From: Bradyrhizobium liaoningense
Lineage (GTDB): Bacteria; Pseudomonadota; Alphaproteobacteria; Rhizobiales; Xanthobacteraceae
NCBI RefSeq assembly: GCF_018130785.1
Contig: NZ_JAFCJT010000001.1
Span: forward strand, 1,054,001 to 1,118,000
Direction: 5' to 3'
Length of the DNA: 64,000 nucleotides
This document shows, piece by piece, positions 1 through 7,247 of this stretch. The translations under genes and the position numbers were made by a program. The notes under the pieces are model-generated. The model was given only the letters and a program-made list of their open reading frames with translations, was not told where the DNA came from and searched no databases. How positions within the stretch are numbered: the first letter of the stretch is position 1; every line of letters starts with the position of its first letter.

Positions 1-238
1 AGCCGGTGTGATCGGTGATCCAGCCGCGCTCGCCGCAATTAGTCATGGCCACCGACATCAGATGGCCGCCAGGCGTGGTCATGCGACGGAACGGCGACAG
101 TGCCACGATCGCGCGGACCGCTTCGATCAGCTCGCTCTCGATTGGCTTGACGAAACCGCGCAGCAAGACGGCGCCGTCGGCGATCTGCTCGCGTGACGGC
201 TGGGCTTCGGCGGCCGTGTCAAACAGATCAGCCGTCAA
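1..238 (-). CDS. alkB: AlkB alkylated-DNA repair dioxygenase, 5' part, cut by the window edge
   Basis: Only the first 79 codons lie in the window; the rest runs off the left edge. The visible protein carries the AlkB N-terminal signature: an LFD stretch, GAVLLRGF, PFRRMTTPGGH and SVAMTNCGERGW. Known AlkB proteins oxidatively demethylate 1-methyladenine and 3-methylcytosine in DNA, using Fe(II) and 2-oxoglutarate. The frame has a stop just upstream (the stop of the preceding oxygenase gene) and no ATG, so TTG at 236-238 is the likeliest start; CTG at 242-244 is the alternative. No clear Shine-Dalgarno is seen. The gap from the upstream stop is only 9 bases, so this gene probably depends on translation or transcription of that neighbour. 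Family assignment is firm; the start is inferred. Confidence 0.85.
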   Translation of the reverse strand, partial: MTADLFDTAAEAQPSREQIADGAVLLRGFVKPIESELIEAVRAIVALSPFRRMTTPGGHLMSVAMTNCGERGWITDHTG

Positions 239-247
239 TCGCAGCGC

Positions 248-994
248 TCATTTTGCATCATGGAAGATCACACCCAGCGTGTGGCGCTGGCCGGACCTGA
301 GACGGCTGACGCCGTGGCGCAGATTAACCCTGTAGGTGCCGCGTGTCCCCTGCACCGGGCGGTGATGCACAGCAAAGGCCACGGCGTCGCCCTGCGTCAG
401 CGGAACCACTTCGGCGCGGGACTGCATGCGCGGCCGTTGCTCGGTCAGCACGAACTCGCCACCGGCGAAATCGCGGCCGGGCTCGGACAGGAGGATCGCG
501 ACCTGGAGCGGGAACACATGCTCGCCGTAGAGGTCCTGGTGCAGGCAATTGTAATCGCCGGCCTCGTATTGCAGCAGCAGAGGCGTCGGCCGCGCCTGCC
601 CTGCCTCGTGGCAACGCTTGAGGAAGGCGGCATGTGCAGCGGGATAGCGGATGTCGATCCCCATCGCCTCATTCCAGCGATTGGCGACGCCTTGCAGGTG
701 CGCATAGAGCGCGGGGCGCAGCTGCGCGATGAGATCGGGGAGCGGATAAGAGAAGTACTTGTATTCGCCGCGGCCAAAACCGTGGCGACCCATGACGATG
801 CGGCTGCGGAAGTTTGCATCATCAGGATAGAGCGCGGCGACGGCGCGGCATTGGTCGGGCGTCAGCAGATTCTTCAGGACGGCGCCGCCCTGGGCGTCGA
901 GCTCGGCCGTGATCTGCGGCCAGTCGAGGGTGTCGACATGGGCGGCGAGGTCAGCGGACGGCTTTGGAGGCGCTTTGCGTGCTGTTGCTGTCAT
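248..994 (-). CDS. 2OG-Fe(II) oxygenase
   Basis: A 248-residue cytoplasmic protein with the double-stranded beta-helix pattern of 2-oxoglutarate/Fe(II) dioxygenases. The metal motif HQD sits at residues 152-154. A distal His is near 210-211 (AVHHRPVQG), and Arg residues follow at 219-226 that could hold the 2-oxoglutarate carboxylate. No signal peptide or membrane segment is visible. It lies directly upstream of alkB (9-base gap), which suggests a joint role in alkylation damage or nucleic-acid oxidation, but the substrate cannot be read from sequence. The family is related to prolyl-hydroxylase-like oxygenases. Confidence 0.85.
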   Translation of the reverse strand: MTATARKAPPKPSADLAAHVDTLDWPQITAELDAQGGAVLKNLLTPDQCRAVAALYPDDANFRSRIVMGRHGFGRGEYKYFSYPLPDLIAQLRPALYAHLQGVANRWNEAMGIDIRYPAAHAAFLKRCHEAGQARPTPLLLQYEAGDYNCLHQDLYGEHVFPLQVAILLSEPGRDFAGGEFVLTEQRPRMQSRAEVVPLTQGDAVAFAVHHRPVQGTRGTYRVNLRHGVSRLRSGQRHTLGVIFHDAK

Positions 995-1101
995 GGCTCT
1001 GACTTTCGCAAGACCGCCCCGCCCTCTGCCACCCGATTTCCGACTCTCCCCGGAACCGGTCTGGATTGCTTCGCGTCGCTCGCAAGGACGACGGAGAGGT
1101 A

Positions 1102-1788
1102 TCAGCCCCGCACCGGCAGCGTCGCCACGTCATACCCGTGCCTGATGGTCCGCTTCAGTACGGGATCCTCAAGCTCGAAATCGAAACGGTCGGCGGGGCG
1201 GATGCCGCCCTTGGCGGCGAAGGTGCCGCCGAACATGGCGCAGCCATCGGGGAGCTTCCCACCCTCAAAGCCGCGCGCGATGAGGTCGGCGACTGGCAGC
1301 ATCGCGTCCAGCGTACCCTCCTGGTAGAGCACGCGCTCGCCCTTGATCGTGGCATAGGAGCGCAGGATCATCCTGTCCCAATGGCCGATGACGTCCTCGA
1401 GCTCCCAGAGCGTGGATGCGACCGGCTTGTCGCACATCTGCTTGGACACGGTGACGTTGTAGGCCTCGACCTTGCGGTCGGTGTGATCCGAGCCGCAGCC
1501 GACGAAGATGCGGCCCTGCCAGCCGATCAGCACGAACTCGACCTCACCGGAGGACTCGCCACCGGTGCATTCGATGCTGTCTTCCTGAGTGAGCCGCCGC
1601 GCCGAGGCGCGGTAGTAGATCGGCGTCGAGGCCGGCGGGGCGATGCCCATCTCTTGCAGCTCGGCGATGTGCTTGTCGCGCGCGACGGGATCGCGGCCGG
1701 TCCAGCCTGCGATGACCATCTGGTCGATGGCCAAGGTCAGCGGCGTGGTGGTGTCCTGGGCGTCGACGGTGAAAGTCAGGTCAAACAC
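1102..1788 (-). CDS. DUF2848 family protein
   Basis: A 228-residue protein with the DUF2848 pattern: an N-terminal beta-rich part, a central YYRASARRLTQ stretch, a WQGRIFVGCGSDHTDR segment and a C-terminal GGTFAAKGGIRPADRFDFEL segment. The fold is thought to be related to fumarylacetoacetate hydrolase-like proteins, but no activity is established for this family. Its start overlaps the end of the upstream amidase gene by 8 bases, so the two are almost certainly co-translated. That suggests it acts on, or clears, a product of the amidase reaction. There is no signal peptide. Function remains unknown. Confidence 0.82.
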   Translation of the reverse strand: MFDLTFTVDAQDTTTPLTLAIDQMVIAGWTGRDPVARDKHIAELQEMGIAPPASTPIYYRASARRLTQEDSIECTGGESSGEVEFVLIGWQGRIFVGCGSDHTDRKVEAYNVTVSKQMCDKPVASTLWELEDVIGHWDRMILRSYATIKGERVLYQEGTLDAMLPVADLIARGFEGGKLPDGCAMFGGTFAAKGGIRPADRFDFELEDPVLKRTIRHGYDVATLPVRG

Positions 1789-3130
1789 GAATTACGGCCT
1801 CCATGCCGGCAGCAAGTTCAAAGATGCGACGGTCCGATCCGCCGGCGCCCGCGAGCATCAGGCCGACGGGAATGTCGCCCTCGCGATGTGCAGGCAGCGA
1901 GATGGCGCAGCCATCGATCATGTTGATCAGGGTGCAATTACGCAGCGCCCGCAGGTTTTCCTTGGTGAACGCCTTGTCGTCGGCGAGATCGGTGATCTTC
2001 GGCGGCGTGTTGGCGGTGGTCGGCAGCACCAGCGCATCATAAGGCGCGATGCGCGCATTGACGCGGGCGATCAGCGAGCGGCGCTCGTTGAGGAGATCGA
2101 TGTAGTCGGCCGCGCTCTGCGCCTCGCCGCGCATGATGCGCACGAAGACCCTGGGGTCGTAGACGTCGCCCTTGGCCGTGATGAGATAGCGATGCCAGGC
2201 GTAGCTTTCGGACGCCGCAAAGCCGCCCTTGGCGTTCATCGGGCCGATGTCGTGAAATTCGGCCATCTCGATGCGCTCGATGATCGCGCCGTGATCGGCG
2301 AGGCTCTTGAGCGCACGCTCGAACGTCGAGGCCACGTCTGCGTCGAGATCGTCGAGCGCAATCGTGGTCGGCACTGCGAGCCGCATGCCCTTTAGCAGCC
2401 TCGGCTTCAGCGGAACGATCGGCTCGTTCGCGAGCACGGCGTCGAGAATGGCACAGCAACTGACCGATCGCGCCAGCGGCCCGATGCTGTCGAGCGAGAA
2501 CGACAGCGGCACAGAGCCATCGAGCGGCACGCGGCGCTGCGTCGGCTTGTAGCCGACGATGCCGTTGAAGGCGGCCGGAATCCGGCAGGAGCCGCCGGTG
2601 TCGGTGCCGAGCGCGCCATGCGCCATGCCGTCGAGCACCGAGACCGCCGCGCCCGAGGACGAGCCGCCCGGCACGTGCCCCTCGGCCCGGTTCCAGGCGC
2701 CCTTTGGCGTGCCGTAGTGCGGATTGATGCCGATGCCGGAATAGGCGAACTCGGTCATGTTGGTCCGCCCGATCACGACGAAGCCGGCGTGGCGCAGCCG
2801 CGCAACAGCCGCCGCATCTTGCTCAGCCGGATCGGAATCGTCGAGCGCACGGGAGCCGGCGCGCGTCGTCTGCCCCTTGATGTCGAAGAGATCCTTGATC
2901 GAGATCGGGATGCCGGCATAGCGCGATGGCGCCGCCTTCACCTTGCGCAGGCCGTCCATCGCGTCCGCCGCCGTGAGCGCGGCGTCCTTGTCGACGTGGA
3001 TGAAAGTGCGCTGGCCCTCACCGGCGGGGTCGGCAATCCTGGCGAGGCATGCCTCGACGAGCTTGCGGGAGGTGGTGCGGCCGCTTTCGAGGTCGTCGGC
3101 GAGCTTCGCCAGTGTCGGGAAATCGGGCAT
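1781..3130 (-). CDS. Amidase (amidase-signature family)
   Basis: A 449-residue amidase-signature hydrolase with the full Ser-cisSer-Lys triad: Lys79 in ISIKDLFD, Ser157 in GGSSSGAA and the nucleophile Ser181 in TDTGGSCR. The 24-residue spacing between the two serines is the normal one. It hydrolyses a carboxamide to acid plus ammonia or amine in the cytoplasm; the substrate is unknown. The length fits small-molecule amidases and GatA, but no gatB or gatC neighbour is present, so a tRNA amidotransferase role is unlikely. It overlaps the following DUF2848 gene by 8 bases, forming a two-gene operon. Confidence 0.88.
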   Translation of the reverse strand: MPDFPTLAKLADDLESGRTTSRKLVEACLARIADPAGEGQRTFIHVDKDAALTAADAMDGLRKVKAAPSRYAGIPISIKDLFDIKGQTTRAGSRALDDSDPAEQDAAAVARLRHAGFVVIGRTNMTEFAYSGIGINPHYGTPKGAWNRAEGHVPGGSSSGAAVSVLDGMAHGALGTDTGGSCRIPAAFNGIVGYKPTQRRVPLDGSVPLSFSLDSIGPLARSVSCCAILDAVLANEPIVPLKPRLLKGMRLAVPTTIALDDLDADVASTFERALKSLADHGAIIERIEMAEFHDIGPMNAKGGFAASESYAWHRYLITAKGDVYDPRVFVRIMRGEAQSAADYIDLLNERRSLIARVNARIAPYDALVLPTTANTPPKITDLADDKAFTKENLRALRNCTLINMIDGCAISLPAHREGDIPVGLMLAGAGGSDRRIFELAAGMEAVIRV

Positions 3131-3323
3131 GTCTGTCTCACGGAATATTGCGCGCGCAATCTATAGCGCCGCCTCGGTTCGACACAAGCATTGTGCGCAT
3201 GATGGCATGCATGCGCATTGCTGGACCGTTGACGCGCCATGGTCGATTGTCGCATCAAGATCGAAACAGGCGGGCGTGAAGGCTCTGCCTTTATCAAGAT
3301 TTGCCTTGGGAGGGCGTTCCGAG

Positions 3324-3737
3324 ATGGCCGAACCGCAGCGCGCGCGACCGAAACCGACGCCGGAAACCCAGCATTTCTGGGACGGCACGAAAGCGGGCGA
3401 GCTGCGCCTGCAGCGCTGCGACGCCTGCGCGCATGTCTATTTCCCCCCGCGCCCGTTCTGCCCGTCCTGCGCCTCGCGCAAGGTCAGCATCTTCAAGGCG
3501 AGCGGCAAGGGTTTCCTCTACAGCTACGTGATCAACCACCGTCCCGCCGCGCCCGGCTTCACGCCGCCTTATGCGATCGCAGTGGTTCAGCTCGCCGAAG
3601 GGCCGCGGATGATGAGCAACATCATCGACTGTCCGCAGACGCCGGAAGCGCTTGAGCTCGACATGAAGCTCGAGGTCGCCTTCGAGGTACTCGACGACAA
3701 GATCACCCTCCCCGTCTTCCGTCCGGCGAAGGGGTAA
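3324..3737 (+). CDS. DUF35 / zinc-ribbon OB-fold protein, thiolase partner
   Basis: A 137-residue protein with an N-terminal rubredoxin-like zinc ribbon (two CxxC pairs, RCDAC and FCPSC, about residues 32-50) followed by an OB-fold. DUF35 proteins typically form a complex with a thiolase or SCP2-like protein encoded next door, where the OB-fold is thought to handle acyl-CoA. Here the next gene, 3 bases downstream, is such a thiolase, which supports this strongly. The ATG at 3324 is chosen because the open frame upstream lacks family similarity. Confidence 0.88.
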   Translation: MAEPQRARPKPTPETQHFWDGTKAGELRLQRCDACAHVYFPPRPFCPSCASRKVSIFKASGKGFLYSYVINHRPAAPGFTPPYAIAVVQLAEGPRMMSNIIDCPQTPEALELDMKLEVAFEVLDDKITLPVFRPAKG

Positions 3738-3740
3738 GCC

Positions 3741-4880
3741 ATGCGCAGGAACCAAGTTGCCGTCGTCGGCGCGGCCGAGACCACCGAGCTCGGCGTCGTC
3801 CCCAACATGTCGCAGCTCCAGCTTCACGCGGACGCGGCGCTCAACGCCATTGCGGATGCCGGGCTGAAACTCTCCGACATCGACGGCTTTGCCACCGCAG
3901 TCGAAACACCGCAGCAGGTCTGCCATTATCTCGGCATCAAGCCGACCTGGGTGGACGGCACCTCGGTCGGCGGCTGCTCGTTCATGCTCCACGTTCGCCA
4001 TGCGGCGGCGGCGATCGAGGCCGGCCTGTGCAAGACCGTGCTGATCACGCATGCCGAGAGCGGCAAGTCGATGATCGGCAAGGCGCCGCGCTCGATTCCC
4101 GCCGACAGCCTGCAAGGGCAGTTCGAGGCGCCCTTCGGCGTCTACGGCCCGCCCAGCATGTTCCCGATCCCCGTACTGCGTTTCATGAAGACCTACGGCA
4201 TCACCCATGAGCAGTTGGCCTCGGTGGCGGTGGTCCAGCGCGAATGGGCGGCGAAGAATCCGCGCGCAATGATGAAGGACCCGATCACGGTCGCCGACGT
4301 GCTCAGCTCGCGCATGATCGCCTACCCGTTCCGCCTCTTGCAATGCTGCCTCGTCACCGACGGCGGCGGCGCGCTGATCCTGACCTCGGCCGACCGCGCC
4401 AAGGATTTTCCGCGCAAGCCCGTCTACATCATGGGGACCGGCGAGAGCGTGGAAACGCCGATGGTCAGCCAGATGGAAACGTTCAATTCCTCGCGCGCGT
4501 TCAAGACCGCGGGCCCGCTGGCCTTCAGGGAAGCAGGTATCGCGCACGGTGATGTCAATCATCTCATGATCTACGATGCATTCGCGCATCTGCCGCTGTT
4601 CGGCCTCGGTGATCTCGGCTTCATGCCGCATGAGGAGACAGGCAGGTTCATCGCCGACGGCAATACCCGCCCGGGCGGCAAGCTCCCGCTCAACACCAAT
4701 GGCGGCGGCCTGTCGTACATGCATTCGGGCATGTACGGCATGTACGCGCTCCAGGAGAGCGTGCGCCAGATGCGCGGGATTGCGCCGGCACAGGTGCCGA
4801 ATGCGAAGATTTCGGTGTGCCACGGTGTCGGCGGCATGTTCGCCGCAAGTGGCACGATCGTGTTTACGAACGAGAGGTAG
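3741..4880 (+). CDS. SCP-x-type thiolase (acetyl-CoA acetyltransferase family)
   Basis: A 379-residue thiolase-superfamily protein of the lipid-transfer/SCP-x type. The nucleophile Cys region is SVGGCSFM (near residue 78), and a C-terminal CHGVGGMFAASG motif carries the His and glycine loop of the active site. It probably cleaves a 3-ketoacyl-CoA, releasing acetyl- or propionyl-CoA. The DUF35 gene immediately upstream and the SDR downstream (which could make the 3-keto group) fit a beta-oxidation-like module for branched or polycyclic acyl-CoA. The precise substrate is not readable. Confidence 0.88.
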   Translation: MRRNQVAVVGAAETTELGVVPNMSQLQLHADAALNAIADAGLKLSDIDGFATAVETPQQVCHYLGIKPTWVDGTSVGGCSFMLHVRHAAAAIEAGLCKTVLITHAESGKSMIGKAPRSIPADSLQGQFEAPFGVYGPPSMFPIPVLRFMKTYGITHEQLASVAVVQREWAAKNPRAMMKDPITVADVLSSRMIAYPFRLLQCCLVTDGGGALILTSADRAKDFPRKPVYIMGTGESVETPMVSQMETFNSSRAFKTAGPLAFREAGIAHGDVNHLMIYDAFAHLPLFGLGDLGFMPHEETGRFIADGNTRPGGKLPLNTNGGGLSYMHSGMYGMYALQESVRQMRGIAPAQVPNAKISVCHGVGGMFAASGTIVFTNER

Positions 4881-4885
4881 CTACT

Positions 4886-4984
4886 GTCATTCCGGGATGC
4901 GCCGAAGGCGCAGGCCCGGAATCCTTACTCCCGATGGTGGTTATGGATTCCGGGCTCGCGCCAAGGGGCCCGCCCCGGTATGAC
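4886..4984. repeat. Intergenic palindromic repeat (GTCATTCCGGG type)
   Basis: The stretch begins GTCATTCCGGG and ends CCCCGGTATGAC, so it can fold into a long interrupted hairpin. It fills the gap between the thiolase and SDR genes and has no coding potential. Similar palindromic elements with other cores recur elsewhere in the window. Confidence 0.7.
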
Positions 4985-5017
4985 GACGGAATTTGGAACG
5001 GCTAGCGGAGAACCCAC

Positions 5018-5932
5018 ATGACAAAATCACTGCAAGACAAGGTCATCATCGTCACCGGCGCAGGCCGCGGCATCGGGCGCGAGATCGCGCTGCTCTGCGC
5101 GGCGGAGGGCGCCAAGGTCGTCGTCAACGATCCCGGTGGCGCCGCCGACGGAGCCGGTAGCAGCGCGACCCCCGCCGAGGAGGTGGTCGAGGAGATCAAG
5201 AAGCGCGGCGGCATCGCGGTCCCTAATTTCGAGTCGGTGGCGGAAGCTGTCCCTGCCAGCAAGATCGTGAAGACCGCGACCGATCATTTCGGCCGGCTAG
5301 ACGGCGTCGTCAACAATGCCGGCATCTTGCGCGACATGATCTTCCACAAGATGAGCGTGGAAGCGTTCGAGGCCGTCATCAAAGTCCATTTGATGGGCTC
5401 GTTCTACGTCTCGCACGCCGCAGCGCGGATCTTTCGCGAGCAGGAGAGCGGCTCCTTCGTGCACTTCACCTCGACCTCCGGCCTGATCGGCAACTTTGGC
5501 CAGGCCAACTACGCCGCCGCCAAGCTCGGCATCATCGGCCTGTCGAAGTCGATCGCGCTCGACATGGGCCGCTTCAACGTCCGCTCCAACTGCGTCTCGC
5601 CGTTCGCCTGGACCCGCATGATCGGCACCATCCCGACCGAGACCGAAGCCGAGAAGGCGCGCGTCGAGAAGATCAAGCAGATGGGACCGGAGAAGATCGC
5701 GCCGATCTGCGCCTATCTGCTCTCCGACGCCGCCAAGGACGTCAGCGGCCAGATTTTCGGCGCCCGCATGAACGAGCTGTTTCTGTTCAGCCAGAATCGC
5801 CCGCTGCGCTCGGTGCACCGGAGCGAAGGCTGGACGCCGCAATCGATCGCGGAACACGGCATGCCGGCGCTGAAGGGCTCGTTCTACAAGCTCGACCGCT
5901 CCGCCGACATCTTCCCCTGGGATCCCGTGTAA
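5018..5932 (+). CDS. SDR family oxidoreductase, 17-beta-HSD type 4-like
   Basis: A 304-residue short-chain dehydrogenase. The cofactor motif TGAGRGIG is at residues 14-21, NNAGI follows, and the catalytic pair is YAAAK preceded by a Ser-rich TSTSG strand. The insert after the cofactor motif (PGGAADGAGSSATPAEEVV) and the 300-residue length resemble the dehydrogenase domain of peroxisomal multifunctional enzyme 2 (HSD17B4). These enzymes oxidise 3-hydroxyacyl-CoA. With the thiolase and DUF35 protein upstream it would complete the last two beta-oxidation steps for an unusual acyl chain. The substrate is inferred from context only. Confidence 0.87.
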   Translation: MTKSLQDKVIIVTGAGRGIGREIALLCAAEGAKVVVNDPGGAADGAGSSATPAEEVVEEIKKRGGIAVPNFESVAEAVPASKIVKTATDHFGRLDGVVNNAGILRDMIFHKMSVEAFEAVIKVHLMGSFYVSHAAARIFREQESGSFVHFTSTSGLIGNFGQANYAAAKLGIIGLSKSIALDMGRFNVRSNCVSPFAWTRMIGTIPTETEAEKARVEKIKQMGPEKIAPICAYLLSDAAKDVSGQIFGARMNELFLFSQNRPLRSVHRSEGWTPQSIAEHGMPALKGSFYKLDRSADIFPWDPV

Positions 5933-5971
5933 GGGATCCCGTCCAGCCGCATTTCCGGCATCCCTGCCCTG

Positions 5972-6000
5972 CGATCTCCGGTTGTCTGGTCCGGAGATCG
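5972..6000 (+). terminator. Hairpin, possible terminator after the SDR gene
   Basis: A 10-bp perfect stem (CGATCTCCGG / CCGGAGATCG) with a 9-base loop lies 40 bases after the SDR stop. It is followed by CCCCGCTTTA rather than a clear T-run, so intrinsic termination is uncertain; it could instead be mRNA-stabilising. Confidence 0.4.
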
Positions 6001-6062
6001 CCCCGCTTTACGCCCGATTGCGGGCGAATGGTGTCCTCCCAACAAAACTTTGGGAGGAAACC

Positions 6063-7181
6063 ATGACAAGAACGCTGACCAACACCGACGACACGACTGC
6101 ATGCGAGGGTGGCGGTCTCGGCCGCCGCACTCTCCTCAAGGGCGCGGCCACCGTCGCCGCATCGGCCCTGCTCGCCTCGCGCAGCGAGGCCCGCGACTTC
6201 GGCGCCAGTGCCGAGCCGCAGCGCTATCCCGACCCCGACATCGTCGTCATCGATCCCAAGCGCTTCAAGGCCAAGGTCGGCAACACCGCGATCAAGCGGC
6301 TCTATACAGGCTGCCTGTGGGCGGAAGGGCCGGCGTGGAATGCGCAAGGACAATATCTCGTCTGGAGCGACATCCCGGCCAACCGGCAGCTTCGCTATCT
6401 CGACGACGACGGCCATATCTCCGAGCAGTTCCACAAGCCGTCGAACGAAGCCAACGGCAACTCGTTCGACACTGAAGGACGCCAGATCAGCGCCGAGCGT
6501 ACCCGCCTCGTCCGCCACGAGCACGACGGTTCGGTCACGACACTGGCCGAGCAGGCGGGCGGCAAGCCGCTCAACGGCCCGAACGACATGGTGGTGCACC
6601 CCAACGACAAGGCGATCTGGTTCACCGATCCCGGCTATGGCGCGATCAGCATCTATGAAGGCAAGCTCGCCAACACCGGCTCGCTGCAGCCCTTTCAGAA
6701 GGAAGCGGTCTATCGGCTGGACCCGCAAACCGGGCAGGTTTCAAAGGTCGCTGACGAGCCGTTCAAACCCAACGGCATCGCGTTCTCTCACGACTACAAA
6801 AAACTCTATGTCTGCGACACCGGCATCACGCACTACCCTGAGGCCAAGAACGTGGTGTGGTCCTACGACATCGACGGGCCAAAACTGTCGAACCCGAAGA
6901 AGCTGATCGACATGACGCTCGACGGCAAGTCAGGCTTCCCGGACGGCCTGCGCGTCGACACCGAGGGCAACATCTGGGTCGGTGCCGGCTGGGTGGGACC
7001 GGGCTACGACGGCGTGCAGGTGTTTTCAGGCGCCGACGGCGCACGCATCGGGCAGATCCTGTTGCCCGAGACCTGCGCGAATGTCTGCTTCGGCGGCAGG
7101 AAGCGCAACCGCCTGTTCATGACCGCGAGCCAGTCGCTGTATGCGGTCTATGTGGAGACCCAGGGGGCGCACTTCTGCTGA
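6063..7181 (+). CDS. SMP-30/gluconolactonase-like protein with Tat signal
   Basis: A 372-residue beta-propeller protein of the SMP-30/gluconolactonase/LRE family. The metal-site residues of the family can be recognised: Glu in AEGPAW, Asn in LNGPND and Asp in FPDGLRVD. The N-terminus has a twin-arginine signal (GRRTLLKG, then a hydrophobic AATVAASALLA stretch and an Ala-rich cleavage region), so it should be exported folded to the periplasm. It likely hydrolyses a sugar lactone or related ester. The ATG at 6063 is chosen because it follows a GGGAGGAA ribosome site and begins the Tat peptide. It stands alone, convergent with ppc. Confidence 0.88.
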   Translation: MTRTLTNTDDTTACEGGGLGRRTLLKGAATVAASALLASRSEARDFGASAEPQRYPDPDIVVIDPKRFKAKVGNTAIKRLYTGCLWAEGPAWNAQGQYLVWSDIPANRQLRYLDDDGHISEQFHKPSNEANGNSFDTEGRQISAERTRLVRHEHDGSVTTLAEQAGGKPLNGPNDMVVHPNDKAIWFTDPGYGAISIYEGKLANTGSLQPFQKEAVYRLDPQTGQVSKVADEPFKPNGIAFSHDYKKLYVCDTGITHYPEAKNVVWSYDIDGPKLSNPKKLIDMTLDGKSGFPDGLRVDTEGNIWVGAGWVGPGYDGVQVFSGADGARIGQILLPETCANVCFGGRKRNRLFMTASQSLYAVYVETQGAHFC

Positions 7182-7193
7182 GTGACGCGAGTA

Positions 7194-7247
7194 GTGAGTG
7201 GCGAATGGCGAGTGGACTCCATTCGCTACTCGCCATTCGCTATTCAC
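7194..7247. terminator. Bidirectional hairpin between the convergent lactonase-like gene and ppc
   Basis: Two 20-base arms (7194-7213 and 7228-7247) pair with only two mismatches around a 14-base loop. The element fills the space between the stop codons of two convergent genes and directly abuts the ppc stop. There is no long T-run, but position and stem strength fit a shared transcription end. Confidence 0.65.

Noticed and set aside
1781..3130. GatA subunit of tRNA amidotransferase
   Set aside because: No gatB or gatC is adjacent, and the overlapping DUF2848 gene suggests a catabolic amidase.
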